From JADFRG01 sp964590515 (GTDB lineage: Bacteria; Chloroflexota; Anaerolineae; Anaerolineales; E44-bin32), in assembly GCA_964590515.1 (NCBI GenBank), contig CAZPZD010000019.1:1-41396 (forward strand): a stretch of DNA of 41,396 nucleotides, given 5' to 3'. Within the stretch, counting starts at the first letter, position 1; each line of letters opens with the position of its first letter. A program made the translations under genes and the position numbers. Of the stretch, positions 23,944 through 32,600 are shown piece by piece. The notes below the pieces were generated by a model. That model saw only the letters and a list, made by a program, of their open reading frames with translations. It searched no databases and was not told the DNA's origin.

Positions 23944-24782
23944 AGCGGGACACGCCGGAGCAGTTCCGGATCGAGGGTGCCGATTCCGTCCACCCCGGCG
24001 GCCTCCACCGCCGCGGAGAACTCGGCCAAATTGCGTTTTAGTCCGGCGATATCAACCCCGCTGCAGCGTTCCGGCAGCGGTTCCAACCATTGTTTCAGCC
24101 GCAGCAGCATTTTGACCGCCCCGGCATAGTTGGCCCGCTGGACTTGCAGATAAGCCACGGAAACCTGGAGCAGAGACCGGTACAGGTAGCCGTGCCACTC
24201 CGGGGCTTCCATCCACGCCTTTTCCAGGACCTCGTGCGCTTCGAAGTACTCTCCGGAGTTCAGCAGTTCGAGCCCATGAGCTCCCAACTCAGAGAGCGGT
24301 TGGCCGCAGGCCTCTCGCAGCGCGCCGAGATCGATCCGCCGCGCCCGCCGCTGGATGATCTGGGGCAAGCTGGCCTGAAGTTTTCCGAGGCTGACCGCCT
24401 CTTCGGCGCCGGCGCTGACCGCCCGCTGCAGCGTCTCGGCCTCGACGTGCGGACCGAAGGCGACCACCGGAATGCGGCGGGTCGCCGAGCCGGTCTTAAG
24501 AGTCTGGATCCAGTGCTCCCACGGGACGGCGTCATGGGTCGTATCCACCAGCAGCAAGGCGGGGCGCCGGTCGACCAGGCTCCGCACGAAAGCCGCATCG
24601 GGGCCTTCCAAGGGCTCGGTGAGCGGAATGGCCCTAGGAACGGACGGTCCCTCCGCCCCAAGGTCCGCCGCGGTCTGGACGACCTCCAGCCGGAAACCGA
24701 GAGCGCGGGCTGTGTCCTCCAATCGGGGGATCAGGAAGTAGTCGGCCGTGATAGCCAGGATCAGCGGCTCATCGGATCCCAC
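23934..24782 (-). CDS. REC-like domain fused to DUF309
   Basis: A 282-residue protein of unknown role. Residues about 1-145 resemble a response-regulator receiver fold. LLLVDTTHD holds a possible phospho-accepting Asp, followed by IPVVAFGPHVEAETLQRAVSAGAEEAVS. Residues about 165-240 are DUF309-like: GLELLNSGEYFEAHEVLEKAW with the family HE pair, then GYLYRSLLQVSVAYLQVQRANYAGAV. The GTG at 24782 is the start. It is the last gene of the minus-strand cluster, 6 nt after dcd, and overlaps the convergent oxidoreductase gene. No DNA-binding domain is seen. Confidence 0.75.
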   Translation of the reverse strand: MGSDEPLILAITADYFLIPRLEDTARALGFRLEVVQTAADLGAEGPSVPRAIPLTEPLEGPDAAFVRSLVDRRPALLLVDTTHDAVPWEHWIQTLKTGSATRRIPVVAFGPHVEAETLQRAVSAGAEEAVSLGKLQASLPQIIQRRARRIDLGALREACGQPLSELGAHGLELLNSGEYFEAHEVLEKAWMEAPEWHGYLYRSLLQVSVAYLQVQRANYAGAVKMLLRLKQWLEPLPERCSGVDIAGLKRNLAEFSAAVEAAGVDGIGTLDPELLRRVPLQE

Positions 24783-24788
24783 AGCCGC

Positions 24789-25343
24789 CTACATCTTGGG
24801 CAGCTCGATCCGCTGCTGCCGCTGGTACTTTCCGCTCTTATCGGCGTAGGAAACCCGGCACTCCTCATCCGCCTCGAAGAAGAGCACCTGGGCGATGCCT
24901 TCGTTGGCATAGATCTTGGCCGGGAGCGGCGTGGTGTTGGAGATCTCCAGGGTGACGAACCCCTCCCACTCGGGCTCGAAGGGCGTCACGTTAACGATGA
25001 TTCCGCAACGGGCGTAGGTCGACTTCCCGACGCACACGGTGAGCACGCTGCGGGGGATCCGGAAGTACTCGATGGTGCGGGCCAGGGCGAACGAGTTGGG
25101 TGGAATGATGCATACCGGACCTTGAAAGTCGATCATCGAGGCCGGATCGAAATGCTTCGGGTCGACTATGGCAGAGTGCACGTTGGTGAAGATCTTGAAC
25201 TCATCCGCCACTCGAATGTCGTAGCCATACGAGGAGACACCGTAGGAGATCACGCCGTCCCGGACCTGGGCTTCCGCGAAGGGCTCGATCATCCGCTCAT
25301 CGTGCGCCATCCGAACGATCCAGTGATCTGGCTTCAATCCCAT
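24789..25343 (-). CDS. dcd: dCTP deaminase
   Basis: Trimeric dUTPase-fold enzyme that deaminates dCTP to dUTP for thymidylate synthesis; 184 residues, the usual length. Family motifs are SYGYDIRVADEF, the nucleotide-binding GKSTYARCGIIVNVTPFEPEWEG and the catalytic Glu in VTLEISNTTPLPAKIY. A C-terminal GKYQRQQ tail covers the site. ATG 25343 has an aggagg site 6 nt upstream. It lies 34 nt after the fumarylacetoacetase-family gene. Confidence 0.95.
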   Translation of the reverse strand: MGLKPDHWIVRMAHDERMIEPFAEAQVRDGVISYGVSSYGYDIRVADEFKIFTNVHSAIVDPKHFDPASMIDFQGPVCIIPPNSFALARTIEYFRIPRSVLTVCVGKSTYARCGIIVNVTPFEPEWEGFVTLEISNTTPLPAKIYANEGIAQVLFFEADEECRVSYADKSGKYQRQQRIELPKM

Positions 25344-25377
25344 GCTGAACCTCCTGAGTACTTGGGAAACGCCGGGT

Positions 25378-26154
25378 TCAACCGACGACTTTTTCCGCCC
25401 GAACGGGATTCCGGAGCATTCCGATGCCTTCGATCTCGACCGTAACTTCGTCGCCGTCCAGCAACGGTCCCACCCCGGAAGGCGTGCCGGTGAGGATCAG
25501 ATCCCCCGGCTCCACGGTCATGATGGAAGAGACGTAGGCCACCAGTTCGTGCACCGGAAAGACCATATCCCGGGTGGAGCCCATCTGGCGGAGTTGCCCA
25601 TTCACGCTGCAGGTGATTAAGGCATCCGAGGGGTCGAGCTCAGTTTCGATCCACGGCCCGATTGGGCAGAAGGTATCGAACCCTTTGGCCCGAGTCCACT
25701 GGCTGTCGAGCTGCTGCAGGTCCCGGGCGGTGACATCCTGCCCGATGGTGTAGCCGAGAATATGAGCCGGCGCCTCCTCGGGTGTGATCCAGCGGCCGCG
25801 CCGGCCGATCACAATGGCCAGTTCGGCTTCATGCTCGACCGCGCTGGATTGGGGCGGCAGCCGGATGGTCTCACCTGGGCCAATCACCGCACTGGGGGGC
25901 TTGAGAAACAGCAGGGGAAGCTCCGGGACCTCGGATCCGTGCTCGGCGGCGTGGGCCGCGTAGTTCCTGCCGACGCACACGATCTTGCCAGGCTGGAGCG
26001 GGGCGACTAAGGTCAGGCCCGCCAGGGCGAGATCCGCCGGCTGGCGGCGGTACTCCCCGAAAGGGGAGCCGTCCAGCAGTCCGACCCGGTCGTCCGTAAG
26101 CCATCCCCAGAGCGGAACAGACCCCCTCTCGCGTTGGACACGGACGATTCGCAT
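25378..26154 (-). CDS. Fumarylacetoacetate hydrolase family protein
   Basis: A 258-residue member of the FAH family (acylpyruvases, 2-hydroxyhepta-2,4-diene-1,7-dioate isomerase-type enzymes, oxaloacetate decarboxylases). Visible are CVGRNYAAHAAEHG, the metal-binding VEHEAELAIVIG, GYTIGQDVTARDLQ and the terminal ILTGTPSGVGPL. It probably cleaves or tautomerises a C-C bond in a dicarbonyl acid, often in aromatic or amino-acid catabolism. ATG 26154 (MRIVRVQ) is the family-like start; an in-frame ATG 13 codons earlier lies inside the methyltransferase gene. It starts 4 nt after the upstream methyltransferase stop. Confidence 0.88.
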   Translation of the reverse strand: MRIVRVQRERGSVPLWGWLTDDRVGLLDGSPFGEYRRQPADLALAGLTLVAPLQPGKIVCVGRNYAAHAAEHGSEVPELPLLFLKPPSAVIGPGETIRLPPQSSAVEHEAELAIVIGRRGRWITPEEAPAHILGYTIGQDVTARDLQQLDSQWTRAKGFDTFCPIGPWIETELDPSDALITCSVNGQLRQMGSTRDMVFPVHELVAYVSSIMTVEPGDLILTGTPSGVGPLLDGDEVTVEIEGIGMLRNPVRAEKVVG

Positions 26155-26158
26155 CGAC

Positions 26159-26866
26159 TCAGCTCCATGGTTTGCGAGCCCAAGCCATATCATAATCGAC
26201 CTGCCAGGGAACTAACTCGACCTCGGTGAAGCCGAGTCCTGACAAGAAGCCCGGAAACCGTCGCCGGCGAATCGTACGACCCAGGATCAATGGAGCCTGC
26301 CACCCGATTCGATTGCTGATCAGGAGCCAGCCGCCCGGACGCAAGACCCGCCGCAGTTCGGTGATGGTCGACCGCGGGTGGGGGGTGAACTCGGTCACCT
26401 CCAGGCAAACCACTGCATCGAAACTCTCTGAAGCGAGAGGAAGCGGGACCGCCCAGCCCTGGATCCAGCGGACCCCTTCCGGAACTAGCGCTTTGCCGAG
26501 CTGCAACATGCTCCGAGAAGGCTCCAGCCCTACCAGCCGTTGCGGCGCCTCCGAACTGCTAGCGGCCGGCCGATGCGCGGTTTTTTCGCTGTTCCGACCC
26601 ACCAACGCACGGAAGGTCCGGCCAGTCCCGGCGCCGACATCCAGCAGGGAGGCCCCGGGGAGGTCCCCGAGCAGCCCGGACAGCGGCCCACCGAGCACCT
26701 GGCGCTCCCAGTCCGGATCGAAGTGCTTGATCCGGTCATAGCGACCGGCCGCCAGGTCGTACAGCCACACGACGAAGCGCCGGCCAAAGTGGGCGCCCTC
26801 GCAAATCCAGAGTTCCCAGACCAGAAGCCCAACAATCGAGACCCCAAGCACAATGGGGAGGATCAT
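26159..26866 (-). CDS. Membrane-anchored class I SAM-dependent methyltransferase
   Basis: A 235-residue protein with an N-terminal hydrophobic segment (about 1-18) and a Rossmann methyltransferase domain. SAM motif I is LLDVGAGTGRTF. The acidic post-I motif is VGLEPSRSM, followed by SFDAVVCLEVTEF and LRRVLRPGGWLLIS (motif III). The acceptor is unknown; lipid or quinone-like substrates would fit a membrane anchor. It lies 10 nt after the RpiR-type regulator in the same transcript. Confidence 0.82.
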   Translation of the reverse strand: MILPIVLGVSIVGLLVWELWICEGAHFGRRFVVWLYDLAAGRYDRIKHFDPDWERQVLGGPLSGLLGDLPGASLLDVGAGTGRTFRALVGRNSEKTAHRPAASSSEAPQRLVGLEPSRSMLQLGKALVPEGVRWIQGWAVPLPLASESFDAVVCLEVTEFTPHPRSTITELRRVLRPGGWLLISNRIGWQAPLILGRTIRRRRFPGFLSGLGFTEVELVPWQVDYDMAWARKPWS

Positions 26867-26876
26867 TCGTGCAGGG

Positions 26877-27710
26877 TCAGGTTCCGGTGCCTCCGATGCG
26901 CTTACTCAACTCTCCGACTTTGTCCTCGACCTTGGCGAAAAGGCCCGGTCGTTCGCGCTTGAGCACGCTCACCAGCGCATGGATCAGGGATTCCACCACG
27001 ACCTGGCCAACCCCCGGTTCCAGACTCGCATGCCCCGACATGACTAGTTCGGCATAGTTGGCGGAGGGGGCCGCCGGTGCGGCGGTGATGGCAGCGGTGC
27101 GCAATCCCAGGCGGCGGGCCTCGGAGAGTGCCCGCGAGACGACCGGGGTCTCGTCGACGACTTCGATCGCCACGGCCAGGTCGCGCTTGCGGCCGCCGGC
27201 CAAGGCGCGGGCCATCTCGCTCAGGCCACCCGCCGCAAGCTGAACGGTGTATCCCGCGCCTTCCAACCAGCCGGCCAGGCTGCGGGCCGGACCGCTGGCG
27301 AGTCCTTCGGCGAGAATGATCACCCGCTCAGCCTCATCCAAGGCGGCCACCAGTCGTTCGGCGGTCTCGATTGGAAAGCTCAGGCGGGTCAATTCCAGAT
27401 GACGCGCAATCTCAGTCAAGGCCTGGTCGGCCGCCTCGGCAGGGGAGTTCGGCTCGACCTGTCGCCCGCTGAGCACTTCCTCCCGGACCCGATCTCGAAT
27501 CTCGCGCTGCAGCTCCGGGTAGCCGTCATAGCCCAACCGTTGGGCGAAGCGGACGACCGTTGCAGGATCTAGATCGAGCGAGTGAGCGAGTTCAGTCGCA
27601 GATAGAAATGACGCGTGGATGTAGGAGTCCAGCAGGAAATCGGCCAGGACGACAAAGCTGGGGGACAAATCTGAGCGGATTGCTCGGATCCGCTCTTCGT
27701 ACGTTGGCAT
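26877..27710 (-). CDS. MurR/RpiR-family transcriptional regulator
   Basis: A 277-residue regulator. The N-terminal winged HTH includes SATELAHSLDLDPATVVRFAQRLGYDGYPELQ. The C-terminal SIS domain (about 125-255), with VIILAEGLASGPARSLA and VAIEVVDETPVVSRALSEA, normally binds a sugar phosphate. ATG 27710 is the start. A promoter candidate lies 70 nt upstream. It is the first gene of the minus-strand run through the DUF309 gene and may regulate it; that is inference. Confidence 0.88.
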   Translation of the reverse strand: MPTYEERIRAIRSDLSPSFVVLADFLLDSYIHASFLSATELAHSLDLDPATVVRFAQRLGYDGYPELQREIRDRVREEVLSGRQVEPNSPAEAADQALTEIARHLELTRLSFPIETAERLVAALDEAERVIILAEGLASGPARSLAGWLEGAGYTVQLAAGGLSEMARALAGGRKRDLAVAIEVVDETPVVSRALSEARRLGLRTAAITAAPAAPSANYAELVMSGHASLEPGVGQVVVESLIHALVSVLKRERPGLFAKVEDKVGELSKRIGGTGT

Positions 27711-27779
27711 TCTTTCGGACCGGCCTGCCTATTGGACATGATGGCGAAGGCCGCCGGGGTAGGCTCCGGCAGTGTCAGG

Positions 27780-27808
27780 ACTCTAGCATAAGCGACCTCG
27801 AGAGGCAA
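27780..27808 (-). promoter_or_regulatory. Predicted sigma-70-type promoter of the rpiR-family operon
   Basis: On the minus strand TTGCCT (27803-27808) and TAGAGT (27780-27785) are separated by exactly 17 nt. The expected start site is about 60 nt before the regulator ATG. Confidence 0.45.
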
Positions 27809-27880
27809 GAAAAATTGCAAGTCATGCGGCAAATAGTGCTTGTCCGAGCGCCCTGCGGGGTTCCAGTGCGAGCCGGGCTG

Positions 27881-27886
27881 TATAAT
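27881..27886 (+). promoter_or_regulatory. -10 box (TATAAT) of the tRNA-Val gene
   Basis: A perfect TATAAT 8 nt before the first base of the tRNA. No convincing -35 box was found. Confidence 0.55.
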
Positions 27887-27894
27887 TATCAGAC

Positions 27895-27968
27895 GGGCGG
27901 ATAGCTCAGCTGGTTAGAGCACTTCTCTTACACAGAAGGGGTCGCAGGTTCGAGTCCTGTTCCGCCCA
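27895..27968 (+). tRNA. tRNA-Val (anticodon UAC)
   Basis: Full cloverleaf: acceptor gggcgga/tccgccc, D arm gctc/gagc, anticodon stem cttct/agaag with loop cttacac (anticodon tac), and T arm gcagg-ttcgagt-cctgt. The discriminator is A and no CCA is encoded. It would read GUA and related valine codons. Confidence 0.96.
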
Positions 27969-28011
27969 TCTCAGGCGTCCGCGAGGGCGCCGGTCTGTTT
28001 ATGGAGGCGGT

Positions 28012-29568
28012 GTGTCGCTTCGGAAGGCCCTAATTCTGGTTGGCGCCTTGCTGGCCGCGTGCGGCCTGCCGATCTCTCCCCCCGCTCCGCCGGTTCCTAG
28101 TGCCACGCCGACTGCGACCTCGACGCCCGCACCAACCCCAACGCCGCTCCCAACCCTGCCGGCCACGCCGCAAGCCTCGGGATTGGACTTGCAGGCCAGT
28201 GCGCTACGCCCGGCGTTCGAGGGGGATATCGCCGCCGTCACCAGCCCTACTCAGTACTGGATCGAATTGCGGGTGGAGTTCGATCCATCTGCGGAACTTG
28301 CTCTGATTAAGGGGCTGGCTCGGATTCGCTTCGTCAACTCGGAGGCCGACCCCATCGAGGAGATTGTTGTGATGCTGTGGCCAAACGATGCTCAGTATCG
28401 GGCCGAGATGAGTGCCGGCCCAGCCTTGATAGAGGGCCAGCTCCTGGCCCCAGTGCTGCTGCTGGGCGGACTTGCCCAGCGATACGAGCTGCCTCGGCCG
28501 CTTGGATCTGGGGAGCCGGTCGATCTGAGCATCCCCTTCCTGATCTCGACTTCAGGGCCGATCGGCGGGCAGTCCCCGAGCCGATTTGGAATCTCGCAGC
28601 AGGTTCTGTTCGCACCAACCGCCTATCCGCTGCTGCCGCTCCGACGAAATGGTGAGTGGGTGGTGGAACGGGCACCGGCTGGTGGAGACACCACGAACTC
28701 GGAGGTGGCCTTTTACCAGGTGGAGCTCTCCGCTCCGGAGGGCCTCGAAGTCGTCTCGACCGGGGTCGAACTGAGCCAAGCGGCCTTGCCGGACGGCGCC
28801 CGGGCCATCAGCATTGTGAGCGGCCCGGCACGCGACTTCGCCTTCGCCATCGGCCCGCTGCTTTCCGAAACCCGGGAAGTCGATGGGATCCAGGTACGCG
28901 GCTGGGCCCTTCCAGAACACCGGTCGGATCTCACTAGGATGGTCAACGCCGCCGCGGCGCAGGTCGAGCTCCTGACCGAGAAGGTAGGTCCTTTTCCGTA
29001 TGTCGAACTCGATCTGGTCGACCTGCCAGGCGCCTATGGCGGAATCGAATATCCGGGTTTGGTGACAATCGGGACTCTTGGCGGAACCAACCTGATCCAC
29101 CCCACCGTGCACGAGGTCGGACACCAGTGGTTTTATGGCCTGATCGGAGACGACCAGCTGAGGGAGCCATGGCTCGACGAGGGGGCGGCCACCTATACCC
29201 AGGTGCTCTATCTCGAAGAGACCGAGGGCCCCGGCAGCGCGACCGGGCTCTTGAGCGACTTCCGGGAACAGCTGCGCGGTCATCCGAATCCTGAACTCCC
29301 GATCGGTCGGGCTGTCGCCGCATACGCCACCCCGCGTGAGTACGCGCTGTTCGTCTATCTGAAGGGAGCGCTGTTCTTCGACGCGCTCCGGGCGGAGCTA
29401 GGAGACGAGGTCTTCTTCGCGTTCTTGCAGGACTATTTCCAGACCTTTCGCTATTCGATCGCCAGCGCGGAAGATTTCCAGACCACGGCCGAAGCCACCT
29501 GCGCCTGCGACTTGCAAGCCCTGTTCGACCTTTGGGTTTACCAGGGCGGGGAGCTGCCTGGGTTCTAA
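28012..29568 (+). CDS. M1-like zinc metallopeptidase lipoprotein
   Basis: A 518-residue secreted peptidase. The signal peptide ends in lipobox LLAAC, followed by a Pro/Thr-rich linker to about residue 55. The next 220 residues look like the beta-sandwich N-domain of M1 peptidases. The catalytic domain carries HEVGHQWF with a downstream Glu in WLDEGAATY (HExxH-x18-E), and GAYGGIEYPG stands where the GAMEN exopeptidase motif normally lies. Its aminopeptidase specificity is thus unclear. GTG 28012 has ggagg at 28003-28007. It starts 43 nt after tRNA-Val. Confidence 0.87.
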   Translation: MSLRKALILVGALLAACGLPISPPAPPVPSATPTATSTPAPTPTPLPTLPATPQASGLDLQASALRPAFEGDIAAVTSPTQYWIELRVEFDPSAELALIKGLARIRFVNSEADPIEEIVVMLWPNDAQYRAEMSAGPALIEGQLLAPVLLLGGLAQRYELPRPLGSGEPVDLSIPFLISTSGPIGGQSPSRFGISQQVLFAPTAYPLLPLRRNGEWVVERAPAGGDTTNSEVAFYQVELSAPEGLEVVSTGVELSQAALPDGARAISIVSGPARDFAFAIGPLLSETREVDGIQVRGWALPEHRSDLTRMVNAAAAQVELLTEKVGPFPYVELDLVDLPGAYGGIEYPGLVTIGTLGGTNLIHPTVHEVGHQWFYGLIGDDQLREPWLDEGAATYTQVLYLEETEGPGSATGLLSDFREQLRGHPNPELPIGRAVAAYATPREYALFVYLKGALFFDALRAELGDEVFFAFLQDYFQTFRYSIASAEDFQTTAEATCACDLQALFDLWVYQGGELPGF

Positions 29569-29591
29569 ACAATGACCAACCCATCGACTGC

Positions 29592-29620
29592 TTGACCGTC
29601 ATTCGGGGCCCGCTTACAAT
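29592..29620 (+). promoter_or_regulatory. Predicted promoter of the SHMT-GcvT gene
   Basis: TTGACC (29592-29597), a 17-nt spacer, then TACAAT (29615-29620): close to sigma-70 consensus. The expected start site is about 35 nt before ATG 29662. No glycine aptamer is present in this leader. Confidence 0.65.
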
Positions 29621-29661
29621 CGGGTAGTTCTTCCTCTAAGCCTGCCTCCCCGAGACAATTG

Positions 29662-32600
29662 ATGGCCGACTATCTCTTCCGCGGTCAGCTGAAAGATGTC
29701 GATCCTGCGGTCCATGAGCTGACCCAGCTCGAGGCCGAGCGTCAGTACCGCCGGCTGATCCTCATCCCTTCCGAAAGTACCGCCCCTGCTGCCGTTCGGG
29801 AGGCGCTGGCCAGCGCCTTCAACAACATCTACGCCGAAGGGTATCCCCCCGAGAGCACTCGCCGAGTCCCGGAACGGGAGCTGCTTGACTACGAGCTGCA
29901 GCTCGCTCACTACCGCCGCTATTCCGACCCGCGCTATTACAAGGGGGTCGAGTACGCCGATGTTGTGGAGGCGCTGGCCCGCCGACGCTGCGCAGACCTG
30001 TTCGCAGCCAACGGGCTCCAGCCGGACGACCTGTTCGTCAACGTGCAGCCGCTCTCCGGCGCGCCGGCCAATAACGCGGTTTATCACGCACTGGTCGAGC
30101 CGGGAGAGACCGTCCTGGGGATGGATTTGATGCAGGGCGGGCACCTTACCCACGGTTCGCGGGTGAATCGCTCGGGAAAGCTGTACCGGGCGTTCCACTA
30201 CGGAGTCGATCCGCAAACGGAGCGAATCGATTACGACCGAGTCGAAGCGCTGGCGAAGCAGCATCGCCCCAAGCTCATCATCGCCGGCTACTCCTCCTAC
30301 CCCTGGGCGCCGGATTGGGCGCGCTTCAAGCAGATCGCCGAGGCGGTCGGCGCCTATTTGCTGGCCGACGTCGCCCACATTGCTGGGCCGATCGCGGCCG
30401 GCGTGTTGCCCTCACCGGTTGGGATCGCCGATGTGGTGACCTTCACCACCCATAAATCGCTCTGCGGTCCGCGCGGGGCGGTGGCCATCACCCACCACAA
30501 GCAGCTTGCGGTGAAGCTCGATCGGGCGGTCTTCCCCGGTGAGCAGGGCGGCCCCCACATGAACACGATCGCCGCCCAAGCTGTTACGTTCAAGTTGGCG
30601 GCCACCGAAGAGTTTCGCGAGCTGCAGAAACAGATCCTGGCCAACTGCAAAATGCTGAACGAAACTCTCGCCGGTGCCGGCCTCCGAATTCCCTTCGGGG
30701 GTACCAACACTCACCTGACCAACGTCGATGTCACCACGATCCATGGACCGGATGGCACGTCGCTCTCCGGCGATCAGGCCGCGCGGATCCTGGACCTGGC
30801 CGGGATCGTGGTCAATCGCAACACGATTCCAGGCGACACGACTGCCGCCCGTCCGTCCGGAATTCGACTGGGTACCGTGTGGGTCACCCAGCGCGGCCTC
30901 GGTCTACAGGGAAGCGAACAGCTTGGACGGCTCATTGCTCGCTTGCTCCTTGCCTGTACCCCCTATGGCCTGTCCGGGAAAGGAGATCCTGTGGCCCGGG
31001 CCAAGGTCGACTTCGAAGTGCTGGCAAGCATTCAGCGCGAGGTGCGGGATCTGGCGATGGGTCTCGGGATCGATTTCGAGCCGCCTCAGCACGGCTACCC
31101 TCATTTCTCGTACACCGACGACCCGGCCCCGCCTGAGCCGTATGTTTCCCTCGCGCTGGAGGGGAGCTCCGCTGGAGCACTCCTTCGCTATGTGACCGAG
31201 GCGCGCCCGTTGGAAGCTGACCTCGCCCGTTCCGTTGCCACCCGACTACATCCACCCGGCGGTCCGCGTCAGGCGGTGCTCCAGCAAGACGGAGGACTGT
31301 CCTGGAAGCTCGTCCTTGCCTCAGAAAACTCGTCGGCGGTGGTGGCCTGGCTCCGGGCGCTCTCGGACGGATACATCACGTTTGATCCGGAAGACCTGCA
31401 CCGTAAACCCCCCGGGCCGGTGGTCGTCCGTGTCGATGGTGGCTTGGCTGCACTGCCAAAAGCCGAACCGGGCCCGGATGGCTCGGACAAGCCCTGGTAT
31501 GTCGGGGCCTCGCCCGACGGTGGTCGGCCGCTCCCGGCCTTTGAGTGGAACCAGCCGGAGCATCCGAAGCTGCACAAGACCGCCATTCACGCGGCTCATC
31601 GGGCGCTGGGGGCCAAACTGATTCCCTATGCCGGATGGGAGATGCCGGTCTGGTACAGCTCGGTAAGGAAAGAGCATGCCGCGGTGCGCGAGGCTGCCGG
31701 ACTGTTCGACGTGAGCCACATGGGGGTCTACCAGGTGGAAGGACCCCAAGCCGAGACCTTCCTGGACAGTGCTGTCGCAAACGACGTTGCCGCACTCGGA
31801 GTGGGCGAGTCGCTGTACACCCACCTGCTCGATCCCGAAGCGCGGGTGCTCGATGACGCGATGGTGTACCGCCGCGCAGAACAGGCATATTTGATCGTGG
31901 TGAACGCCGCCAACGATGATAAGGTCTGGGCCTGGCTGCAAGCGGTCCGCCAAGGCGAGGTTCGGGTGGATCTGAGGCGGCCCGGGTCGGTGGCCTACGG
32001 CCGCGGCTGCAGTCTCCGCAACCTGCGCGATCCGATCGAGGGCGACCACATGCGGGTTGATCTGGCGCTGCAAGGGCCAATCAGCCGCAAGATTATGCTC
32101 GGGCTCGGCTGCTCGGAGGCCGACGCGGCCCGCCTCGCCGCGCTGCCCTGGGCCGGGCTAATGGAAGGCGAATTTGCTGGAATGGACCTGATCGTGAGCC
32201 GGACCGGGTACACCGGCGAGCGAATCGCGTTCGAGTTGTTCGTCCACCCGGATCAGGCTGCCCGACTGTGGGACCGGTTGTTAGAGGTTGGAGAGCCGCT
32301 CGGATTGCTCCCCGCCGGCCTGGGCGCCCGCGACTCGCTAAGAACCGAAGCCGGCCTGCCGCTGTATGGTCAGGAGTTGGCTGGCGCCCAGAACCTAGGG
32401 ATCGGGGACGCCGGCTTTGCCGCCTACGCCAAGACCTACAAGCCCTGGTTCATCGGTCGCTCGAGTTTCTTGCAGCAGGAAGCCGATCGGACATCCGAGA
32501 TCGCTCGTTTTCGGTTCGACGAGCAGGGCGTCCGGATGGCGCATTACGGCGACCCGGTCGTGGACCGGGAGGGTCGGCCGATCGGATTTGTGACTTCCTG

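Noticed and set aside
24090..25445. 451-aa plus-strand frame across the DUF309 and dcd genes
   Set aside because: Antisense shadow of two recognised genes; no domain pattern.
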